Source of the DNA: Armigeres subalbatus | Lineage: Eukaryota; Arthropoda; Insecta; Diptera; Culicidae | Direction of reading: 5' to 3' | Assembly: GCF_024139115.2 (NCBI RefSeq) | Contig: NC_085140.1 | Coordinates: 98,034,988 to 98,098,987 of the forward strand | Length of the DNA stretch: 64,000 nt | Shown here: one piece after another, positions 21,291 to 35,340 of the stretch | Layout of the letters: every line of letters begins with the position of its first letter | Position numbering within the stretch: position 1 is the first letter of the stretch | The notes under the pieces: model-generated | What the model saw: the letters and a program-made list of their open reading frames with translations, nothing else | What the model was told of the DNA's origin: nothing | Databases searched by the model: none | Translations under genes and position numbers: made by a program

Positions 21291-23926
21291 TGTTGTAAAT
21301 ATGCTTAAGTCGAGTTTCAGACATATTTAGTAAATAATAATCACTATGTGTGTATGTATGTGAGTTAATGTGTGTATGTGTCTTCAGTTTTTGGAATTTA
21401 GTATTGTCCGATTACCTCGCAACAAGTTGCATTCGATGGAGAATTCGATTCCATTCTTTGGTGTTAAAAATTGGCCCGATCGGACATTGAATTTCGGAAT
21501 TATTGAAAGATCGATGATGAAGATGGACAATTGTCTCCAAATTAGGAAGTTAATAGATGATACAGTTCAGTAAATAATTTGAAATTGACCTCACCAAAGG
21601 CTGAAGTGAAATTCGAAAGAGCCAGTAGAGCATTTGAGAAACGTCTCCAAGTTAGCCGAAAAAAAACTTGACAAGTTAAAAGAAGCAGATTTATCATGCG
21701 GAACCGAGCGAAATAAATCGTGGACATACGGTGTTAATAAATCGTATGACCAATTATCAAGTAATTTCGGTTCCGGAAAACTGAAGTGAGTTTGGCGTAC
21801 TGGTTCAAATTGTACAGTTAGGTCGACGGAAACTGGACAAACTTTGCACTGAAATGTTTCTTATCTTAAACACAATGGAACGTGTAGTTTTCCGGCTGTA
21901 GCAGTCTTGTAACGCAACAAAAACAAGTTAACTTCTGCATCCGACGGTTTCGGTAATTTATCATCACAGTATCAACAGCATTTACAGCATGAAGACCCAA
22001 GCCATTAAGCAGCGTTTTATTTTGAGACACTGAAGGCGGTCTAACTGTTGAGGTCGAAATATCTGTAATATTACAGTCAAGTGGTGGAATTAATTGAGAA
22101 AGCACTAACTTGTCTTATGACTATGCAGTATGTAGTTTACCCTGAAATACCTTCAATACAGTAGATGAACTGAGAATAAAGACAATTCTTGTGAATATTA
22201 CCAATAAAATCAGATTTTTTGGGAAATTTATTTTCCATCAGCAAATATTTCCATTTTGTTTCTACTCTATGTATAAAAGAATATGATTCTCTGAGCTATG
22301 TGCGCAAAAAAGGTTAGTTCTACTACATTATTACCGGAGCTTAATGTAGGCATGATACAACTAGTACACGACTTCATACCTACTCAAAATGGCTCAAAAG
22401 TGCATCTCATTTCGTTAAAAGAACACTTGGAAACTGAGGTTTCAGTTTCCAAAGAATCATCATTCTGCCAAATATATGAGGCTTAGAATATTCACCCCAC
22501 ATGATGTCAATAACAATAACAATAACTAAATTAGAATAAAAAAATGCTTTGATTTGCTCTGATTTAAAGTCGCTGTTATGAATCCTTCAGCATGATAGTG
22601 TCTTACTCCCATCCCCATGCAGTACCTTTCCAGCCATATAGAATTGAATCAAAAAAAGTCGATGGCCTTCACAAAAAAAATCTACCCCAACAAAACTGTA
22701 ATGCTGCATTCAGACCCACAATTCATTCATATTTAGTTAAACGGTTTTTAATTGCACTCCATTGTTTGAACATTATATTCCGCACCATCAGCCAGCCATC
22801 CCTTCAAGAAAATTTAATTATACACCCTTTTGACGGCTTTCGATCCAAACGATCGTAACTGCACCATTATCGGCTTCAATGCATCATGGGTGGAGGTTAT
22901 CGTTTCAAAAGAGGAACTGTTGCATAAAAATTCAATTAAACCCGCTCCTCTGTCGCACTGAATATCCAAACCGTCACAAAAGAGACCCACGATTATTTCT
23001 GTCACATCCTTCCCGGTCGTCATCGGTGTAGTCGCTATCGTAATGGCACCCCATCTCCACACGGCACAGAACAGGATGCACCAATGAAAAACCGATGCCA
23101 TCCGCAAAGATCTGCATTTACTCCACCTGCGCGTGCCCTTCGAGACATCCTGTACCATGTCGAGACTTCCAATTACGAAAAGAACCGTTCACGATGACGA
23201 TAATGACGTGACGACGACGACGACGATGGTAATATCAGTGGGCATGTTATGTGGTCTGTGCAGTAATGGCGGTTCAAAGCGAACCTATTACTATGGAATG
23301 GTTCGTAAATAATTGGTGATTGCGTCGTTTCAAGGAACAATCACAAACGGGTAGGTGACATAACTGAAATGCAGTTCAATCACTGGAGCAGGTCCAACTA
23401 GCAGACCGAATCTCAAGTGTTAACCTTGACAGGCATCACAGTTTCCCTTCGGGTGTTACCACCGCAATGACACAGTGGCCTTTCTGTCGTGAATAATGTG
23501 CTGTGCAGGCACATGTATCTTGGCTCGTGGCCTAAAATTTCTGGAAAATTATTTGCAACGTGAAAAGGATCGCAACGCAAAACGGTCCGTTTATATTTCA
23601 TTCGAGTGTCTTGAGAATATAAAGATGGCGTGACTAACAAGGAGAAAGAGGGCAAGTTGAACAAAATATGGTTTCCATAATTGGAAAACGTCGGAATATC
23701 ATTAAATATTTTCAGTTGACGATCGAGTCAACCTCTTAAAAGGTCGCTGGGGTTTAACCAAATTAAAAATGTTTGGTAATTAAGAGCAAACCATATTCAG
23801 GAGGTTTAGTTGCCAACGTGATTTTGAGAAAATGATATTTGGTTATGTTTCGAATTCATTTTTGAGTTAAAGTTAATTGTCGTTATACGATTGCAACGGT
23901 TTTCAAGCACAGACACTAGACAGTCT
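21291..23926. other. Intronic, no gene recognised
   Basis: Contains several frames of 60-115 codons on both strands (for example 22814-23158 on the minus strand) with no recognisable domain, start context or codon bias. A GACGAC-rich patch lies at 23190-23226. I see nothing to annotate as a gene. Confidence 0.35.
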
Positions 23927-27025
<3,099 letters not shown>

Positions 27026-29012
27026 ACATTTATTAGGCTGACCAGATCATTTCGGTTAAAAAACGGGACGAACGCGCATCCAAAACGGGACATGTCCAAA
27101 AACCTTGTGATTCAAATTCAAGAGCTGTGGAAATTTCAAAATTAATGGGCAAAATTTTCATCCTCCGTGTAAGAAATTAGAAATATTTAAAAGTGAATCA
27201 TTCACCTTCTATTGTTTTAAGTTAGTTTTGGGAAAAAACTGAACTACAAATATTTCACTCTTCAAAGGGACGCGGATAAACCACGAAGGAATAGAAAATT
27301 ACTTCTTTCGATATTTAAAAAAGTAGGAAATTTTGAAATTTTATTTCAATCTACTCTTAGGATTTTATTATTGACCAATATCAAAAACTTGTCCAATTCT
27401 AAACAATTGGAATTAACTGCCTAAGGCCGGTTTTGGCATTAGAAAGCTAAGAAAAAAATAGTTAAAAAATGTTAAATGAAGGCTAAGAAAAATGTCAAAA
27501 GACAAATGCGAGAAGAGCTATAGGGTGGGACTATTAATTTCCCGTGCCAAATCCCTTTGTCATGAATATAGGTAAGTGGGAAAAAACTGCGGATAAGAAT
27601 AACAAGAAACTCAACAGAGAAAAAACATTATTTAAATGTTATTTTAACTATTTCCATGTAAATGGTTAGAGCATGAGAATAAATGACAAATCTTATCAAT
27701 TCACAGTCCTTTTTGATCGAAATTGATTTACATGACGCTAAAAGTTACCTCACACCTCGGGAATTTCGTCCATTAATTTTGTTCCCATGTGCTCCCAAGA
27801 AAGCGAGACTCATGCAATTTCGTCGCGAAAAGTTATAAAATCCTGGCCAATTTATAGGCTGGTTTACAGCTCGGACTCTCGGAGACATCTAGCGGAATGT
27901 ATTTTGAATCGGGTCGAATTTCTAATTTTTCATAACGGAATCCAATAAATCTAGTCCACACACATGGGAGTGAAATATGCAGACAAGCTCATGATGTGTG
28001 AACTAGCCTTAAAGTACGTAGGGACCTCAAATCTAGCCTTTAATCCAACCAAATCTTCCATCGTTTTGAAACTGCTTTAAACTCAACTTTGTTCAGTAAC
28101 TGTTAATTTATAAATTATGTTTTCATGTCGTCGTTTTTTACAGTGGATGATTTAAAAACATTCAGAATTATTCAGAAGGATTTTGAATGATTCTTAATGT
28201 TTCGAAAAGAATCAAATGATTGAACAAAGAAAGATTTGAAAAAAAAATGAATTACCTACTTCGAAGGATTTCAAAAGAATAATCGAAAATGAACTTAATC
28301 TGAAAATTAGGATGTCTGTCCCTACGCTTCATTTTATTGACGTTGAGACCTGATTTTCTGGAAATACTTGCTAATTAATTCAGTTCCGTTATTAATTCCG
28401 TTCAATCCACTGATGAAATTAGCCAAATTTTAATGCCTTCAAAATAAGCAGGCAACATCATTGACTGTATCTCCCGGAGAAGCAGCTGTTGTCATTAACT
28501 GTTACAAACCTTAAGAAAAGTCAAATACAAAACGACATTAGATAACATTCTTTTTAAAACAAAAATAATAACATAACATCTTAAACTTTGTTTATGGGTT
28601 TCGACCACTTTCTTTGTTGAGAGATGAGCAAGCCGACGACTGTAAATATCTCTAATAAATAAACACGCAAAAAAAAAACACTTTCTATGTAGGGGGAAAG
28701 ACGGCTTTGGCAGGTTTTGTTCTATTATTGGGGGGTTTTTGTCGACCAAATTTTATGAAATTTGGCCACAATATTCTCTGATATGCAAAGAACGTTTAGG
28801 CCAAATTTGAGCCTAGTCAGTCATAAAAAACCTCCCTGCCAATAATAGAACAAAACCTGCCAAAGCCGTCATTCCCCCTATGATCAATGTAGAATCAATG
28901 AAAAAACGGGACAAATTGCAGATTTTTTAGATTACGACGGGACAGCACAAAAATGTCTAAAAAACGGGACTGTCCCGTTAAATACGGTACGTATGGTCAG
29001 CCTAACATTTAT
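27026..29012. mobile_element. hAT-type non-autonomous element with perfect 8 bp TSD
   Basis: TIRs TAGGCTGACCA at 27034 and its complement ending 29004 are followed inward by related AAAACGGGAC motifs that recur several times near both ends. The 8-mer ACATTTAT flanks both ends (27026-27033 and 29005-29012). The 1.97 kb body has no transposase. A family C MITE is nested near the right end. The 8 bp TSD and length are typical of hAT-superfamily derivatives. Confidence 0.8.
28690..28880. mobile_element. Palindromic MITE, family C, nested in the hAT-type element
   Basis: The body 28692-28878 starts GGGGGAAAGACGGCTTTGGC and ends with its inverted match (TGACGGCTTTGGCAGG on the reverse). Arms of at least 40 bp pair, including CAGGTTTTGTTCTATTATTG. 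TA flanks both ends. A second copy lies at 39515-39707. Confidence 0.8.
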
Positions 29013-30336
29013 GAAATGTGAACTATAGAATCTATCTCAAGCTATTTAAAGTCTTTTGTATGTTTTTATTTCTATCGATTGTATTTTCTTTTGTAAAAGG
29101 TTTAGAATGTTAGAGGCTGTAGTAAGTAAGTAAACGAAATATGTGTTTTAATAATCCATTTCAATTATAATCATATTTTGATAGGGAAAAGCAGATGACA
29201 CGATATGGATTGGGCAAGACTTGTTGTACACCGTCCGATGTATAGATCAAATCCGCTGCGACCGCTGCTATTCCTGGGAAGGCTGCGTTGGAGAAACAGG
29301 CGTGGTGGTTGGCCGCAGGGGTATGCCATGTTCTGGGGACGTGTAAACGGTCAGCTTTGACTGATTTGCACGGGGCTAGGAAAGAAAATTATTTGCAACT
29401 ATCAGGCCAGAGCGGATTGTACCATTAAAGATAGCTGGGTAATCTTCAGAATGTCACGATTGTCCCACTTTGTGATGTAATAAACGAATTAAAAGCATCG
29501 AACGTGGCTGGGAAAAAACAGATGCCCTGTGACCCATTCTGGTGGAACGGTAATTTAAAATTTACAAGGTAGTATAGGTTGGATTCGAACGACCACCAGG
29601 AATCCAAGAACAATATTCACGTTTGTTGTTGTTTGCAGGAAAAATAACTTTCGAAAATGTTGCTATGGCAGCAGTTCTAAGGTTTGTTCTAAAGGGGCAT
29701 CAATAGATTACGTAATGGAGCGACGCTTTAATTTCTGGGTACCGAAGATCGTTCAAAGCTTACGAAACTGGAACCACGAAAAAATCGCCAGTTTCATATT
29801 GATTGTTGCTTGAACTAAGCACTTGAAGATAATCTAATTTGCAAATACTTAAAAGCCACAAAATCCGCAAAAATACGTGACAGCGATAATAAAACACGTC
29901 CATCGCGGCACGACCTACTACGATTCCTCCACAAATCTAACAGCCGCCGGTTGGGTGTAAAACTGCTTTCGAACAACGTTGCAAAAAATTAATGTACAAA
30001 ACGTAAACAATAACCATATTTCAATAATTCAGTATAAGTTAATGCAAGTAGCGCGTTAATTAGGTGACTAATGGAAATCAAATAACAAACTGTTGAACAG
30101 AACAGAACTTTCCTCTTTAATTTCACCATACGACACATTTGGAAATTCAGCATCTGAAATGAGTTTTTCGACAAACAGTTAAGTTAACTAACCCAAATTA
30201 CTAATCGATCAAAACTATTCTTGTTATTAGGTTCTTATCTACTTGAATTAGCAGATTTGTGAAGCAAATCGTGTATTCGAAAACTAGAAGTTATTACTCG
30301 GAACTAATGTCTTTCTTATTATCTTCCCTTTTGCAG
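29013..30336. other. End of the giant intron; fragment of MITE family B
   Basis: At 29932-29960 the sequence AAATCTAACAGCCGCCGGTTG followed by GGTGT is the intact right terminus of MITE family B, here as an isolated fragment. Otherwise there is no gene; a moderately GC-rich patch at 29220-29350 has no recognisable coding content. Confidence 0.45.
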
Positions 30337-30566
30337 AAGTAGAACTGGACAAGTTCCGCACCTGGTGCCCGCGGGCGGGCTGCGAAACGATTTGCCAGGT
30401 CGGCCAGAATGGCCAGCCACTGCAGTCCACCAACCACCAAACGAACAGCAACGCGTCTTCCGATAGAATAGTGCAGCTGCCGGCGTCTTCGTCGGGTTTA
30501 CCGTCGCCCTGTGCGGTGCACTGTCCAACCTGTCGGGAGGACTTCTGCTCCGGTTGCAAGAAGACC
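30337..30566 (+). CDS. RNF144: RNF144-like RBR E3 ligase, exon encoding the IBR domain
   Basis: The exon lies between acceptor CCCTTTTGCAG (ending 30336) and donor GTAAGT (30567). It joins the previous exon in phase 1. It encodes the IBR zinc-binding domain: WCPRAGC supplies the first cysteines, VHCPTC the middle ones, and FCSGC the last ones before the Trp-His in the next exon. The IBR links RING1 to the catalytic RING2. Compared with vertebrate RNF144A, the segment between the first and second cysteine pairs carries an extra stretch of roughly 20-30 residues rich in Gln, Asn and Ser (about 30400-30500), a likely disordered loop. Confidence 0.92.
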
Positions 30567-30634
30567 GTAAGTGAAGATGATTACCATTATCAGAGCTATT
30601 ATTATTATTAACCGGCTTTTTTATTTTGTTCCAG

Positions 30635-30841
30635 TGGCACCCGACGATGTCCTGCGAGGAGAATACTCGTCGGCTGGCGGCCGACGGCGAAACGGACGCC
30701 CTCGGTATCCCCTTCGACAATGATCTCATCAAGTGCTGTCCGATGTGCGCCGTGCCCATCGAGAAGGACGAAGGCTGTGCGCAGATGATGTGCAAACGGT
30801 GCAAGCACGTCTTCTGCTGGTACTGTTTGGCTAGTTTAGAC
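30635..30841 (+). CDS. RNF144: RNF144-like RBR E3 ligase, exon encoding end of IBR and catalytic RING2
   Basis: Acceptor TTTTGTTCCAG ends at 30634 and donor GTGAGT starts at 30842; both introns here are phase 0, and the upstream one is only 68 bp. The exon begins WHPTMSCEE, giving the final His and Cys of the IBR. It continues to RING2/Rcat: CCPMCAVPIEKDEGC then AQMMCKRCKHVFCWYC. The cysteine in DEGCAQMMC corresponds to the catalytic residue that accepts ubiquitin as a thioester in RBR ligases. All expected RING2 cysteines and the histidine are present, so the ligase appears functional. Confidence 0.94.
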
Positions 30842-30903
30842 GTGAGTGCTTGATCTCTACTAGATACGATCGCGTGATTGACCGTTTGCTTTCGAAATTT
30901 TAG

Positions 30904-31170
30904 GACGACTTCTTGCTGCGGCACTACGACAAGGGTCCCTGCAAGAACAAACTCGGTCACTCGCGGGCGTCAGTTGTGTGGCACCGGGCGCAGGTGATCG
31001 GCATTTTTGCCGGGTTTGGTATACTTTTGCTGGTGGCTTCGCCGCTGTTGCTGCTGGCGGCACCCTGCATTGTCTGCTGCAAGTGTCGAATCTGCAGTGG
31101 TGCTGCCAAACTTGAAGAAACGGAAGTGGACTACGATGATGCGGCGGTCGTGCTGCAGACTCAGCGATAA
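30904..31170 (+). CDS. RNF144: RNF144-like RBR E3 ligase, terminal exon with C-terminal membrane helix
   Basis: It follows a 62-bp intron and runs to TAA at 31168-31170. [20 protein letters not shown] is nearly invariant in RNF144 proteins and completes RING2 (last Cys and His). Next comes a hydrophobic segment, [17 protein letters not shown] and onward, with a GxxxG motif, followed by a CCKCRIC cysteine cluster and an acidic tail. In RNF144A this helix anchors the ligase to membranes and the GxxxG promotes self-association; I infer the same here. The visible part of the protein is 288 residues. FlyBase CG33144 is the likely Drosophila counterpart, from memory. Confidence 0.95.
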   Translation, partial: DDFLLRHYDKGPCKNKLGHSRASVVWHRAQVIGIFAGFGILLLVASPLLLLAAPCIVCCKCRICSGAAKLEETEVDYDDAAVVLQTQR

Positions 31171-31330
31171 GCGGAATTTCGGATTGATTTTTTTGTTTTA
31201 CACGAGGACTTTTCAAGGATGGGTATTTACGACGTTGAAAATGTAGGATAACTGTCGAAAGTGAATTTTTAATGTTGGCGAAAGGTTTATACTAATAACA
31301 TAGACTTTACCAATAATGTGGATAATATAT
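31171..31330 (+). other. RNF144: Probable 3' UTR of the RNF144-like gene
   Basis: AT-rich sequence directly after the stop codon. No canonical AATAAA is found in this short stretch, so the 3' end may extend into or past the adjacent MITE. Confidence 0.4.
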
Positions 31331-31578
31331 AAGGGTTTGTTCACAAATTATGTAACGCTAAATTTGGCGATTTTAAGCTCCCACCCTACCCCTCGATACA
31401 CTTTTTGTATGGATAGTTCGCCCAACTAACATTGGATACTGAATAAGGGCTTATTTTATTACAAATTTGCCTCTTCAGCTAAAAAACCAGCTTGTTCATC
31501 TTAAATTGTTTGTTGGGCATGACACTTGGGCTGACCCCTTCCTCCCGCACAGCGTTGCGTAATTTATGAACAGCCCTT
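31331..31578. mobile_element. MITE family D (GGGTTTGTTCACAAATTATGTAACGC TIR)
   Basis: The left end GGGTTTGTTCACAAATTATG and the reverse of the right end (GGGCTGTTCATAAATTACGC) match over about 28 bp with few differences. The body is non-coding. Flanks are TA-rich (TA or TTAA), so the TSD is ambiguous. It sits just downstream of the RNF144-like stop codon and may contribute to its 3' UTR. Confidence 0.7.
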
Positions 31579-33376
31579 AAAACAAATATTTTACCCGTAG
31601 GCAGTGTTGCTAGAACCATACTCAAATCCCAACCATCGAGTAAAATCCCACACCACTTGGTGTTCCGACAACGCACCCTAAGCTTGTTCTTCGCTTTTCC
31701 GAAGCGGTCTTCAAGATTGCTTGAATTTTTGATGTTTTGGAAGATCTATGGTTTTTAGAATTTGACGCCCCAAAATCATTTTTGCTGGAGAGATTCCTTC
31801 AGTGCAGTGACTTGATCGATATCATAACAAGAACTTCACACGACTTCCCTATCCTTCCCTCTTTACATGTTTTCATGGCGTTCTCCGCTTGACCGTTGAT
31901 TGCATGTGTTCTGGACTTATTAAAAGTTATTGGAATCCAGTCACGAAAAATTCATAAACGTGAATTGCCATTGTCAGTAACTATTCCGTACAAGATCCAA
32001 AACTTACCGAAATACTTGGTTAGTTTACTCATCACGAATTTTATCAGCATCATATGGCGAGTAAGCACGTAGCGTGATACTTCTCCAAAGTCATCTGCGT
32101 TGAAAAAAATAATATTTGTATCGATAATAATCATTTGATGATTGATCGTGCTTTCCGTATTACAGTAACTATTCTAAAGTGTGACCGATGAATTTGTTCC
32201 AATACACTTTCTGCTGGTTGGCCGGTTGGAAAGGCCATTCTGATCCTTCTTATCCAGTGAAAATTTGTGAACTATACAGTCCCAATGGCTTACCCGCAAG
32301 CAAATGCTGCATAACCCTGCATGATTCTCTGTCCGTTTGCAGAGAGTTTAAATATATGTAAGCCTATTAACTTCCTTCCACAGTTTCCACAATTCGAATA
32401 ATTCGTGATTCGTATAATCACTTTACCATGAGTACCAAGCTGGAAGAAAATGCGCAACCGCGAGAAAGTTAGGTAAAACGTAATTAGTGTGTCAGTTCGA
32501 CGTGGGATATTTCCACGTGAATTTTGTACATTTGCATGCCGTGAAGTATGGGTTCGATTCCCGCCATAATTAGAAGAATGGGTGTTGTGTAAATGTCCTA
32601 TCCACCTAATGGAGACCCTCTGATCGAAGACGGTGGTCCACTTTTTTCAATTTCTTACTCCTGTATCCTTTTAATTGCATGCTCGTTGAGCCGTAGCGCC
32701 CTTCTCTTACTATGGAAAAAATATGCAATATTTCGAATAAGAACAAACTACTACTTCTTAACTAAAAGTCTAATTTATTGCCTCCGAGAGACAGCGTGGT
32801 TGGGACTTTTTATATGTGACACAAAGTAAGAAAAGATTACACATATTTTTACAATTATTAGGGACGTGTGCACAAATATTTAAGTTTAAAGTCTATTTAG
32901 ACACTAGTTACAGCGCGCCAACTGCTACGCAAATAACGCAAGCAATTGGCGCGAGAACAGAACCACCAAAACACAATTCAATAGCAAACTACACGTTGCT
33001 CTGTTTCTGCCCAGCAGCAGCTGTGACGCGACGATGCGTACCGTTCGTGATCGAACGGTAAGATTAAAAAGTTTAGTGTAAAAGATAGTTCAAATAGCAA
33101 GCAGTACTCGGTTTAAAAGTTTTGTAACATTTTTCCAATATTTTCAAAATTTGACAAAATACATAAAGGAACTTGCAAAGTCGTGGGCATTTCTGGATCT
33201 TCGTATGGAATCTGTAAATACATCCAGCTTATTAAAATGTCTGGAAGTACTTTACTTACAACTTCTTTTAATTCAACTATCCATAACAGCTGTTTCTTAC
33301 ATTCAATTAAAGGAACTGACATACATACATTAAATTACATCACGGAGAAGGGAGATTTGAAAATATAAACAAGTCA
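31579..33376. other. Intergenic, no gene recognised
   Basis: No supported gene. At about 32540-32565 GGGTTCGATTCCCGCC is a perfect tRNA-type B box, preceded by unrelated sequence, so it is probably a tRNA-derived remnant. A CGTACCGTTCG..CGAACGGTA inverted repeat sits at 33036-33061. Confidence 0.35.
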
Positions 33377-33571
33377 TAGAGGAACTGTTCCGTTTCCCAG
33401 CTCACTGAACATAATGTTCATCTCATCACGAAACAAAGAAATATAGCACCAATTTTGTCAACATGCGTGGTCACTGCTGAAAAAATTACAAATCAAATTC
33501 TTTTCCATCATTTTGTTTTTTAAGAGATGAATATTGGAGCTATGAAATGAAATCCAGGAGCAGTAATCTTA
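33377..33571. mobile_element. MITE family A, second copy (reverse orientation)
   Basis: Reading from the right end, ACTGCTCCTGGATTTCAT and the internal TCATCTCTTAAAAAACAAA align with the copy at 1421-1629. The left end GAGGAACTGTTCCG matches its other terminus. The internal block AACATGCGTG..CTGCTGAAAAAAT recurs at 39930-39955. Confidence 0.6.
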
Positions 33572-33594
33572 TACAAATGATTGATATCCCCGTT

Positions 33595-33900
33595 ACCAAC
33601 GACATCCTTCTTCTTCTTCTTATTGCCATTACATCCCCACACTGGGACAGAGCCGCCTCACATCTTAGTGTTCATTAAGCACTTTCACAGTTACTGCGAG
33701 GTTTCTAAGCCAAGTAACCATTTTTGCATTCGTATATCATGAGGCTAACACGATGATACTTTTATGCCCAGGGAAGTCGAGACAATTTCCAATCCGAAAA
33801 TTGTCTAGACCGGCACCGGTAATCGAACCCAGCCACCCTCAGCATGGTCTTGCTTTGTAGCCGCGTTTTACCGCACGGCTAAGGAGGACCAACGACATCC
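33595..33900 (-). mobile_element. Feilai-type tRNA-related SINE with about 12 bp TSD
   Basis: On the minus strand it starts with a tRNA-like head (CCTCCTTAGCCGTGCGGTA; B box GGTTCGATTACCGG), continues through ATAAAAGTATCATCGTGTTAG, and ends GGGGATGTAATGGCAATAAG with an (AAG)n tail. This is the layout of the Aedes Feilai family. CCAACGACATCC occurs on both sides (33596-33607 and 33889-33900), giving a TSD. A short deletion relative to the copy at 45820-46105 removes one TTAA-containing block. It lies about 20 bp beyond the stop codon of the CR1-like LINE, in that element's 3' UTR. Confidence 0.85.
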
Positions 33901-33921
33901 ATTGAGTTTCAATATAGTGCC

Positions 33922-35340
33922 TTACAACAGCTCACCTAGAAGTGTTTTGGCAACAAATGTGGCTCTCATATCGTTCCGTCTCTTCTGTAGTGTATCCATA
34001 CCTAGCAAACGGCAACGGCTCTCATAAGATGGCAGATCATTGGGTCTTTGCCAAGGAAGAAATCTAAGCGCGTACTTTATGAACTTATATTGGATTCTCT
34101 CAATTCTTTCGATCCAAACGCTGTGAACAGGACTCCACACAACAACTGCTGTTTCCAATATAGACCGAACTAAGCTAAAGTATAGTGACCTCAGACAGTA
34201 TGGATCACGGAACTCCGAGGAAATCCGGAAGATGAACCCTAAATTCCGATTGGCTTTATTGATGACGTGGCTGTAATGTTCCCGAAAATTTAATTCAGAA
34301 TCTAGCATAACGCCGAGATCCTTCACAACGCGACTCCATTCTACTGATTCGTTTCCGATGTGATAGTCCCAGATAATGGGAGATTTTTTCCTGGCAAACG
34401 ATATTATGGTGCACTTTTTCACACTGATGATCAGGAAATTACGTCTACACCAGTCCACAAATTTGTCGATGAACATTTGCAGCAATTGGCAGTCATCTGG
34501 TGACTTAACGAGCCAATATATTTTGAAATCGTCGGCATAGACAATTTTACAATTTTGGGGCATGACAAAACATACGTCGTTGAAGAACAAGGAGAAAAGC
34601 AGAGGCCCTAGATTGCTTCCTTGTGGCACGCCGGAGTTGTTGCTGAAAGGTTCAGACTCAGTAGTTCCCAGTTTCACGCTCAGCTGTCGGCCGATAAGGT
34701 ATGACTCCATCCACCTTACTAAGTTTGTCGCTACTCCTAAGCGTTCTAATTTAGCCAGAAGAATATGATGATTTACTCTATCGAAAGCTGATTTAAGATC
34801 CGTGTAGACCGAATCTACCTGAATTCCGAGCTCCATAGATTTCAAGCACAGTGAAGTGAATTGCACTAGATTTGTTGCTATTGATCTGCCAGGAAAGAAT
34901 CCATGTTGGTCTGGCAAGATATACATCTTTGCTGATCGAAATAACTCACTGCTCACCAAAATTTCGAGGACTTTGGATCCTGCGCTCAGTGATGTCACTC
35001 CACGGTAGTTCGATATGTCACGCTTGTTCCCTTTTTTAATTGCTGGAAATATGATGGATTTTTTCCAACATATTGGAAATACTGCCTGAGCCATGGATTT
35101 ATTGTAAATTGCTCTCAAAGGCCCACAGAGAGCGGCATGACACTTAGTCAACACAATGGGGGGAATCCCATCAGGCCCTGGGGCAAACGAAGGTTTCAGT
35201 TTCCTAATAGCTCTCAAGACATCTTCATCATCAAACTCACGAATGACTGTATGCAGTGCATTTAACGGAATATCCGTTATGGCGCCATCAATTTCATCTT
35301 GACTCACTATCGTCGAAAGTACTAGCAAACTGTTTGGCAA
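33922..35340 (-). pseudogene. CR1-like reverse transcriptase portion
   Basis: This frame continues the endonuclease frame after a one-position frameshift near 35305-35330. Motifs in order: FAPGPDGIPPIVL, KKGNKRDISNYRGVTSLS, QHGFFPGRS, VYTDLKSAFDRV, SGVPQGSNLGPLLFSLFFND, the catalytic IVYADDFKIY (about 34535), DLGVMLDSELNF and the C-terminal LPWQRPNDLPSY. The RT core appears complete over 472 codons, and only the upstream frameshift separates it from the endonuclease. It would copy LINE RNA at the nicked target. The end at 33922 is a natural stop. Confidence 0.8.

Noticed and set aside
22814..23158. 114-codon minus-strand ORF in the giant intron
   Set aside because: No recognisable domain, no relatives in the window and no splice or promoter support.
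30860..31216. Minus-strand ORF overlapping the last RNF144-like exon
   Set aside because: It is an antisense shadow of a well-conserved GC-rich coding exon.
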